A DNA stretch of 16,805 nucleotides, from assembly GCA_029879825.1 (NCBI GenBank), contig JAOUPL010000019.1:1-16805 (forward strand), given 5' to 3'. Positions 12,266-16,805 of this stretch are shown in pieces. A program made the position numbers and the translations under genes. This stretch comes from Candidatus Bathyarchaeota archaeon (lineage in GTDB: Archaea > Thermoproteota > Bathyarchaeia > Bathyarchaeales > Bathyarchaeaceae). Position 1 is the first letter of the stretch. Each line of letters opens with the position of its first letter. Under the pieces are notes generated by a model. It ran no database searches. It had not been told where the DNA came from and saw only the letters and a program-made list of their open reading frames with translations.

Positions 12266-13342
12266 GTGCTGAAAGTGCAGGAGTTACTACAGTATTCCAC
12301 GGTTCACGAAGCCCTCCTCTACGAGAAACTGAAAGAGGATAAAGTTAGATGCGGCCTGTGCGAGAGAAGATGCCTGATTCACCCCGGCCTGAAAGGATTC
12401 TGCAAGACCAGAATGAACGTAGAAGGTAAGCTCTACACCTTGGTTTATGGAGATCTCAGCGCATTAGAAAGCAGACCTATAGAAATCAAGCCCTTCTTCC
12501 ATTACTGGCCCGGCTCAACAGCCCTAACCTTTTCCACATGGTCGTGCAACTTCGACTGTGTGTGGTGCCAAAATCATCATTTATCAAAAACTGAACCGAA
12601 TCCCGCCAGATCTAGTTTTTGTTCTCCCGAAAAAGTCGTGGAAGCAGCCGTTCGAGGAGAGGATAACGGTCTGTGCGTGAGTTTTCAAGAACCCACTGTG
12701 CTGACGGATTGGGTTTTGCCGGTGTTTAGGATGGCCCGTGAGAAGGGTCTCTACTGTTGTTACGTTTCCAACGGTTACATGACCTTGGAGGCTTTGAAGT
12801 TGCTGAGAGCAGCGGGTATGGATGGGCTTAAGATCGACTTGAAGGGTGACGCTGAGACTTACCGGAAATACTGTGGCGGAGCAGACGTGGAGAAGGTTTG
12901 GAGAAACGCTGGAGAAGCCAAGAAATTGGGATTCCACGTGGAGATCGTTAACCTAGTCGTCACGGATGTCAACGATGACGAAGAATGCCTACGATGGGTG
13001 ACAGAGAGACACCTAGAGGCGGTGGGGCCTGAAACGCCTCTGCATTTCACTCGATATTATCCAGCCTACAAGTTTCGCAATCCGTCCACAAAGATTGGAA
13101 CGCTGGAGAAGGCTTATGAGATGGCGAAGAAGGCTGGGGTTCTTTATCCCTACTTGGGAAACGTTCAGGGCCACGGATACGAAGACACTTATTGTCCCAA
13201 CTGTGGGGAAAGGCTCATCCACAGATTTGGCTACCGAATAGTTCGCTACAGGATAACTGGTGATAAGAAATGTGCTAAGTGTGGTCAGTCCATCCCTGTC
13301 ACGGGTGGGTACGTGAGAAAAGGGCGCGGTTTTCTGTTTTAG
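12266..13342 (+). CDS. amrS: AmrS-type (AmmeMemoRadiSam) radical SAM enzyme
   Basis: This 358-residue radical SAM protein is of the pyruvate formate-lyase-activase-like group. Near the N-terminus is a four-cysteine segment (C29, C32, C36, C46: CGLCERRC...GFC), then TWSCNFDCVWCQN with the CX3CX2C cluster site (C94, C98, C101), FQEPTVLTDW, a GLKIDLKGD strand, FTRYYPAYK, and a C-terminal zinc ribbon (YCPNCG ... KKCAKCG). This order is typical of AmrS, which usually works with an AMMECR1 and a Memo protein; neither is in this window. Start is GTG at 12266, with no strong ribosome site. The reaction of the AmmeMemoRadiSam set is not established. Confidence 0.9.
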   Translation: MLKVQELLQYSTVHEALLYEKLKEDKVRCGLCERRCLIHPGLKGFCKTRMNVEGKLYTLVYGDLSALESRPIEIKPFFHYWPGSTALTFSTWSCNFDCVWCQNHHLSKTEPNPARSSFCSPEKVVEAAVRGEDNGLCVSFQEPTVLTDWVLPVFRMAREKGLYCCYVSNGYMTLEALKLLRAAGMDGLKIDLKGDAETYRKYCGGADVEKVWRNAGEAKKLGFHVEIVNLVVTDVNDDEECLRWVTERHLEAVGPETPLHFTRYYPAYKFRNPSTKIGTLEKAYEMAKKAGVLYPYLGNVQGHGYEDTYCPNCGERLIHRFGYRIVRYRITGDKKCAKCGQSIPVTGGYVRKGRGFLF

Positions 13343-13387
13343 GGTGAACGATAAGATGTGGTTCTTGACGACGAAATTCCTGGTGTT

Positions 13388-13615
13388 CTATACAGGAAGT
13401 TGTTTTGCCATAAGCATTTTCTCTATTCTTTCCAGCCGTTTTTCTATGGCATCCAGTCGGTTCAGTATCTGTTTGATGACTTTGTCGATGTTTTCGGTTG
13501 GAACCAGGGGCATCGGGGTTGGCGACGGCCACCTTCTTTCCTCAGGCCTCTCCGGTCTTCTAGACGGAAATGGAGACGGAAAAACCGCCTTTTTCCTTCC
13601 TTCTTCTTCAGACAT
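13388..13615 (-). CDS. Small protein with Pro/Arg-rich N-terminus and coiled-coil C-terminus (75 aa)
   Basis: I do not recognise a family name. Residues 1-40 are acidic, then Arg/Pro-rich (SRRPERPEERRWPSPTP), probably disordered. Residues 41-71 form a clear heptad coiled coil (NIDKVIKQILNRLDAIEKRL, then ERIEKMLM). ATG at 13615 has AGGA seven bases upstream, and a TATA-type box at 13678-13689 on the minus strand lies at a workable distance. The plus-strand frames over the same bases are Phe/Ser-rich shadows. It converges with amrS, 45 bases away. It may oligomerise or tether a partner. Confidence 0.65.
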   Translation of the reverse strand: MSEEEGRKKAVFPSPFPSRRPERPEERRWPSPTPMPLVPTENIDKVIKQILNRLDAIEKRLERIEKMLMAKQLPV

Positions 13616-13677
13616 GGTCCATTCCTAACAAAACAATCGTCAATTTCACTAATAAAATGTCGTGTTGTTTCGGGTGG

Positions 13678-13689
13678 AAAATATATAAG
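13678..13689 (-). promoter_or_regulatory. TATA-type box for the 75-aa coiled-coil gene
   Basis: On the minus strand CTTATATATTTT would place the transcript start near 13657, giving a leader of about 42 bases before the ATG at 13615. The remaining 13690-13830 is AT-rich and shows no gene. Confidence 0.4.
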
Positions 13690-13830
13690 AGAGGCTTGTT
13701 ACTAATATTTAATCTCATGTGTATTGGTCGATTTTTGGGTGAAAGACCAGGAATGAAAAACGTAATATCAATTTAGGACAATTTTAACCAAAAATGTGAC
13801 TTGTTTTTGACTTTCCACTGAAAACTCTTT

Positions 13831-14139
13831 TCAGCGTTTCTCCTTTTCAGCCTCGGATTTGTTCTCCTCTTCCTTTTCGTCTATTATTCTGATCAGGGGT
13901 TTTTTCTCTAGCCCTTCAATCTTTGCCTCCGGATACTGTTGCTCTATGTCCCTACGCAACTTTGTGGTGTCTGTGTCTCCTTGAGTTTTGACTTGAACCA
14001 CAGGCTTGCCCTTCTCGTCGTAGGTTACAGACATCGAATATCCGGATCCGCCCTCAGTTGGTTCTCCTCCAAACAGAAAATCTTCCTCACCAAAGCCGAA
14101 GATGTCAAAAAACCGCCTCTTCCGTCTACGCTCTGGCAT
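13831..14139 (-). CDS. Hypothetical charged protein (102 aa)
   Basis: I do not recognise the family. The first ten residues are strongly basic (PERRRKRRFF), followed by an aromatic/Gly segment (DIFGFGEEDFLFGGE), a beta-rich core (SMSVTYDEKGKPVVQVKTQG, IEGLEKKPLIRIID) and a Glu/Lys-rich disordered tail. The core resembles a two-strand platform rather than an enzyme, with no cysteine or obvious catalytic residue. The start is firm: AAGGAGGTG at 14147-14155 is the strongest ribosome site in the window, seven bases before ATG at 14139. It may be a small DNA- or ribosome-associated protein from its charge, which is only a guess. Confidence 0.72.
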   Translation of the reverse strand: MPERRRKRRFFDIFGFGEEDFLFGGEPTEGGSGYSMSVTYDEKGKPVVQVKTQGDTDTTKLRRDIEQQYPEAKIEGLEKKPLIRIIDEKEEENKSEAEKEKR

Positions 14140-14270
14140 CTTCCAGCACCTCCTTGAGAAAAAAGGAAAACCAGAATTAAATTCTTTACTCCAACCAGAG
14201 TCGCTTACGCATTTCCCAGATTTTCGTGCGCATACTTCCTTAATTCTTGGCGATTAATGTGAGGTTGATG

Positions 14271-14315
14271 TAGAAGTAGTAGTCGTCGTGAAGTCCTTAG
14301 TGACAACTACTTCTA
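14271..14315. repeat. 10-bp perfect inverted repeat, 25-base spacer
   Basis: TAGAAGTAGT at 14271-14280 pairs with ACTACTTCTA at 14306-14315. The right arm lies in a 13-base unit that occurs again at 14389-14401. Confidence 0.6.
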
Positions 14316-14401
14316 GATTGAGTTTTTCAGTGGGTGGGCAGTTGATCTGGAAGCTGCAGTTGTTGTTGGTTTTTTCCTGCGTTTATCAACAACTACTTCT
14401 A
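14303..14401 (+). repeat. Two copies of ACAACTACTTCTA
   Basis: The identical 13-mer occurs at 14303-14315 and 14389-14401, 86 bases apart. Both copies can pair with the arm at 14271-14280, so they could compete for it. Confidence 0.6.
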
Positions 14402-14471
14402 AGCTGGGTCAAGGCTTATGCAGGTGTTTCAGAGGTTGTGTAGTTGTTGTCGACCGTCAGATGCAGAAACG

Positions 14472-14496
14472 CAGGACGACGACAAGCGTCGTCTTG
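14472..14496 (+). repeat. 10-bp GC-rich hairpin with five-base loop
   Basis: CAGGACGACG, loop ACAAG, CGTCGTCTTG. All ten pairs form in plus-strand RNA, one as a G-U wobble; the minus-strand RNA would have an A-C mismatch at that place. This is the most stable fold in the intergenic stretch. Confidence 0.65.
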
Positions 14497-14663
14497 GGAG
14501 AGGCATCAAGGTCCTTGGTTTGACGCTGGATCTTTTGGTGAAGGTGTGGGCTTTTATTATGGCGATGGCGTCTCGGTGCGCTTTTTGGTGGGGTCATTGT
14601 GTTTAGTTTGACGTTTGAAGGACAGTCTATGCTTGCGCGCGCGTTAGAAAAAAGAGGGGAAGG

Positions 14664-15032
14664 TCAAGATCTACGGCTGAAGCTGTAGATGGCCCCGGCG
14701 ACGATGAGTAGCCCGATGACGATTATGATGAAGGCCCATAGGTAATTCCATATTTCTATTCCAAGCACTAGGGACAGTCCTAAAAGTATTATTATTGCGC
14801 CAATGATTAGGCCTACGATTGCGCCGCCGTGAGGGAGTCCAAAACATTCTTTTTCCGCACGCCTTCCAAACTGTTCTCCCCATTCCTCTGCACGTCTCCC
14901 AAATTCTTCGCCCCATTCCTTCGCACGTCTTTCCAACCTTTTCTCCCGTGGGACCCACAGGTTTGCCCCACACTTAATGCAGTATTCAACATCTTCTTCG
15001 TTTTTGGTGCCACACTCAGTGCAATAAACCAT
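14664..15032 (-). CDS. Zinc-ribbon membrane protein with 11-residue repeats
   Basis: The protein has 122 residues. A zinc ribbon opens it (C4, C7, C18, C21: YCTECG ... YCIKCG). Then come three tandem 11-residue units at 34-66 (ERRAKEWGEEF, GRRAEEWGEQF, GRRAEKECFGL), forming an amphipathic helix with Trp and Phe on one face. A Gly-rich turn leads to two membrane helices (about 70-91 and 95-117) and a basic end SRRS. The ribbon and repeats should face the cytoplasm. Proteins of this layout are common in uncultivated archaea but have no assigned role. ATG start at 15032; a TATA-type box (CTTTTATGC, 15077-15085 on the minus strand) lies upstream. Confidence 0.78.
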   Translation of the reverse strand: MVYCTECGTKNEEDVEYCIKCGANLWVPREKRLERRAKEWGEEFGRRAEEWGEQFGRRAEKECFGLPHGGAIVGLIIGAIIILLGLSLVLGIEIWNYLWAFIIIVIGLLIVAGAIYSFSRRS

Positions 15033-15169
15033 AGGTCACTCACACCCTAAAAGATTGTTTTCACACGTTCAAGCATAAAAGAGATTCCACAACTCAACAA
15101 TGATGCGGGCGCATCTGTTTTCCGATATATGACCGGTTGCGAAACAACTCCTATATTAACAGATTCGAC

Positions 15170-15334
15170 ATGCGTTCTCTAGATGAGAATATGCTTTTAC
15201 TTCTCGGCATCTTAGGCGGATTTCTCCTAGTTCCAGGCGCCACGCTGTTCTTCCTGTACCGCTTATGTGCACGCGCATTCGAAGAGACAAGAACGGAAGA
15301 ACTGCAGAAACTGGTCACCGAATGCGCAGAATAG
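15170..15334 (+). CDS. Small single-span membrane protein (54 aa)
   Basis: Family not recognised. From ATG at 15170 the product has 54 residues: a short acidic start (RSLDENM), one long hydrophobic span (LLLLGILGGFLLVPGATLFF), then LYRLCARAFEE and a charged tail with a second cysteine near the end. A longer frame from TTG at 15137 is possible, but a TATA-type box (GATATATGA, about 15123) would start transcription near 15152, inside that extension, so the ATG is preferred. It diverges from the zinc-ribbon membrane gene and converges with the LysE gene. Confidence 0.5.
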   Translation: MRSLDENMLLLLGILGGFLLVPGATLFFLYRLCARAFEETRTEELQKLVTECAE

Positions 15335-15377
15335 CGCCCCCATGCAAACCAAGAATCTCGCCAAACCGAAGAAACTT

Positions 15378-16007
15378 TTAGAAGCCTAAAGAATTGACGA
15401 GAAAGGCGAGACCGAAATAGATCAGGACCGCCCCGAACACAGTCAAAATGAGCCTATACCATTTAAATCCTACAACATTGGTTCCCATCTTCGAAAAATG
15501 GGCAACAGACGTAAGCCAAGCGTAGTCCATCCACACGTGACAGATATACATGAACACAACCCCAGCTAAGGAAGCAAACTCAAGGGAAAGAAGAATCAGA
15601 TTTGCGCCAACCGTGAGCCACCAAACAACGAAGAAAGGATTCAAGCCGGTAAAGGCCAACCCTATCAACAGAAGATTCCGCGTCGCCACTCCCCCGGATC
15701 TAGTCTCATCGAATCTAGATCTGAGGGAGCCACGGATCTGCATGATACCAAAAACAACAAGAACCACACCCCCAGCGACCCCAACAGTGAGCTTAACAAC
15801 AGGCTCATTCGCAACCGTCAGGAGACCACACGCCAACAGCATGACAAGAGAGAACTCAACCAAAGTATGCGCTATTGAAAACACCAAACCGCTCTTGGCT
15901 CCCGACCTAGCACCGTGAGAGACTGTGACGAAAAACAAGGGACCTGGAGCCAAGGCGCCGGAAGCAGTTAGAAGAACAACTGTCGCAACGAAGTTCAGTA
16001 AGTCCAT
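15378..16007 (-). CDS. LysE/RhtB-family amino-acid exporter
   Basis: LysE-type proteins export amino acids or similar small solutes. From ATG at 16007 the product has 209 residues and about six membrane helices. The first helix carries the family mark APGPLFFVTVSHGARSGAKS, with the conserved Gly-Pro and the Ala/Gly-rich turn; GLAFTGLNPFFVVWWLTVGA in the middle fits the second repeat with its Asn-Pro. A longer frame starts 17 codons earlier, but the A/T-rich box at 16030-16039 is centred about 27 bases before 16007, so the mRNA is probably leaderless from this ATG. Substrate cannot be told. Confidence 0.88.
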   Translation of the reverse strand: MDLLNFVATVVLLTASGALAPGPLFFVTVSHGARSGAKSGLVFSIAHTLVEFSLVMLLACGLLTVANEPVVKLTVGVAGGVVLVVFGIMQIRGSLRSRFDETRSGGVATRNLLLIGLAFTGLNPFFVVWWLTVGANLILLSLEFASLAGVVFMYICHVWMDYAWLTSVAHFSKMGTNVVGFKWYRLILTVFGAVLIYFGLAFLVNSLGF

Positions 16008-16029
16008 GACACTAGAAAACTGAGACGCA

Positions 16030-16039
16030 GATAAATTAA
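16030..16039 (-). promoter_or_regulatory. TATA-type box of the LysE-family gene
   Basis: On the minus strand TTAATTTATC lies centred about 27 bases before ATG 16007, the spacing of an archaeal leaderless promoter. This decides the start against the longer frame. Confidence 0.5.
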
Positions 16040-16115
16040 TCTTGCGCGGGTGCGGCATGAAATTTTTGAGCTCATGTTACTGTTGTGTGCGCGCGTACCG
16101 CCCTTTATGTGCTCG

Positions 16116-16124
16116 CATATAATA
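16116..16124 (+). promoter_or_regulatory. Possible promoter of the DUF362 gene
   Basis: CATATAATA would place a transcript start near 16148. The leader to ATG 16250 would then be about 100 bases, long for an archaeon, so either the real start is further upstream or this is not the promoter used. Confidence 0.3.
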
Positions 16125-16249
16125 TTGTGCATACCGCGCTGTCTTGAGGGATTCTAAGGAAGTCTACGCGCTCGATTTTGCGCGCCGAAGCCTTAGAAAA
16201 GAAACATTCAAATTGGCGTGTGGTGTTTGACAACGGTAAGTGCTCCCAA

Positions 16250-16805
16250 ATGAGTAGAGTCGCTATTGTCAAGGGAACAAGACCTGTCGAAATGACCGTT
16301 GAAGCTCTTGAAAAGATAGGGTCTGACGTGGATGGTTTGCTCTCTGAGAAAAAGCCAATTTTGATCAAGCCCAACTACATAAATTCCAGTCACCCTTCAA
16401 CCGGAATCACAACAGACGCCCGAGTCTTAGAAGGGATCGTTAAGTTTTTGAGGGAACGTAAAGTGGAGGAAATTGTCATAGGTGAGGGAAGCGGTTTTGC
16501 AGACACCTTCGAAGCTTTTCAAGTTGCTGGTGTTGACGCCGTTGCTGAAAGGTGGGGTGTAAAACTTGTTGACCTTAACAAAGATGAGTTTGTTGAGGTC
16601 AAACCGCCTGACCCACTGTCGCTTAAGAGCGTGAGGGTTGCCAAAACTGCTTTAGAAAGCACGATAATCAGCGTTCCAAAGCTTAAGCCTCACAGGATAG
16701 CCACCATCACGTTGAGTTTGAAGAACATGATGGGGGCCCTGGCTTCCAAGGGCACCATGCACAAAGGGAGGCTCAGCCAAAGAATCGCTGATCTAGCATC
16801 TGTTC
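16250..16805 (+). CDS. DUF362-domain protein, N-terminal part, cut by the window end
   Basis: The first 185 residues are present. MSRVAIVKGTRPVEMTVEAL, KKPILIKPNYINSSHPSTG, ITTDARVLEGIVKFLRERK, IVIGEGSGFADTFEAF and ISVPKLKPHRIATITLSLKN-MMG are the ordered motifs of DUF362, a family of unknown reaction sometimes fused to a ferredoxin domain at its C-terminus; whether that is so here lies beyond the window. ATG at 16250 matches where family members begin. The frame stays open upstream with GTG at 16220 and 16223 and TTG at 16178, and no strong ribosome site marks any of them. Confidence 0.85.
   Translation, partial: MSRVAIVKGTRPVEMTVEALEKIGSDVDGLLSEKKPILIKPNYINSSHPSTGITTDARVLEGIVKFLRERKVEEIVIGEGSGFADTFEAFQVAGVDAVAERWGVKLVDLNKDEFVEVKPPDPLSLKSVRVAKTALESTIISVPKLKPHRIATITLSLKNMMGALASKGTMHKGRLSQRIADLASV

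Larger units (their letters stand above)
14160..14663. other. 500-base non-coding stretch rich in inverted repeats; structured RNA candidate
   Basis: No convincing gene lies here; the only open frames are short and of poor composition. The stretch holds a 10-bp inverted repeat (14271-14280 with 14306-14315), a 13-base direct repeat, nested inverted repeats CCTGCGTTT/AAACGCAGG (14376-14384, 14467-14475) and CAACAACTA/TAGTTGTTG (14387-14395, 14441-14449), a short hairpin TAAGC/GCTTA inside them (14400-14418), and a strong 10-bp hairpin at 14472-14496. AGTTGTTG at 14358-14365 could pair with the same CAACAACT in place of 14441-14449, giving two exclusive folds. From 14500 the sequence is G/T-rich with no clear structure. 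No known RNA family (RNase P, SRP, tRNA) was recognised. Confidence 0.5.

Noticed and set aside
13344..13776. Three overlapping plus-strand frames after amrS
   Set aside because: They lie wholly or partly antisense to the coiled-coil gene that has a ribosome site, heptads and a promoter; their products are Phe/Ser-rich and without recognisable pattern.
14418..14606. 62-codon plus-strand frame in the intergenic stretch
   Set aside because: Cys/Arg/Trp-rich product with no ribosome site, lying across the inverted repeats; structure explains the sequence better.
1..16805. CRISPR array, IS element, prophage or conjugative genes
   Set aside because: No regularly spaced repeats, no transposase or integrase, and no terminal inverted repeats flanking any gene block were seen.

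Overview
The window looks like moderately AT-rich archaeal chromosome, most likely from an uncultivated Bathyarchaeia/Thermoproteota-type lineage (an inference from style, not a placement). The reasons are: A/T-rich boxes about 27 bases before starts or a tRNA 5' end; a tRNA-Thr with no encoded CCA and U at the discriminator; many TTG starts (at least eight genes); very short gene spacing; and archaeal-style families such as ACR3, PadR, DUF362 and the AmrS-type radical SAM enzyme. No insertion sequence, CRISPR array, rRNA or phage gene was seen.

Layout. 1-2746 (mostly +): the C-terminal end of an Lrp/AsnC-type protein, a small hypothetical gene, tRNA-Thr(CGT) on the minus strand, thiL, and a MetE-like methyltransferase with an altered metal site. 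2787-7984 is one long minus-strand run of closely packed genes. Read in transcription order it encodes: a 56-residue zinc ribbon, a stand-alone HdrA-N-terminus-like cysteine protein, a 2[4Fe-4S] ferredoxin, three tandem DGC-type (putative zinc-binding) paralogues, a GcvH-like lipoyl carrier, an apparently frameshifted unknown gene, a small coiled-coil protein, a membrane-anchored TlpA-like thioredoxin that has lost its CxxC, CcdA, and a CxC thioredoxin-like protein. Facing it on the plus strand are an ArsR repressor with a CxC metalloid site and an ACR3 arsenite exporter.

The block between 7984 and 8652 is the regulatory hub. A perfect 18-bp palindrome sits on the arsR TATA box, a 12-bp copy of its core sits on the acr3 TATA box, and a degenerate half copy sits on the promoter of the minus-strand run. 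This suggests that one ArsR protein controls the exporter and the thiol/Fe-S/lipoyl cluster together. I propose the cluster as a candidate undescribed thiol-redox or metalloid-handling system; its chemistry cannot be read from the sequence.

9697-12211 is a PadR-regulated DrrAB-type ABC exporter with a direct-repeat operator candidate. 12266-13342 encodes an AmrS-type radical SAM enzyme. 13388-15334 holds small proteins of unknown function and a 500-base non-coding stretch rich in inverted repeats (14160-14663), whose wobble pairing favours a plus-strand RNA. The window ends with a LysE-type exporter (minus) and the start of a DUF362 protein (plus, running off the end).
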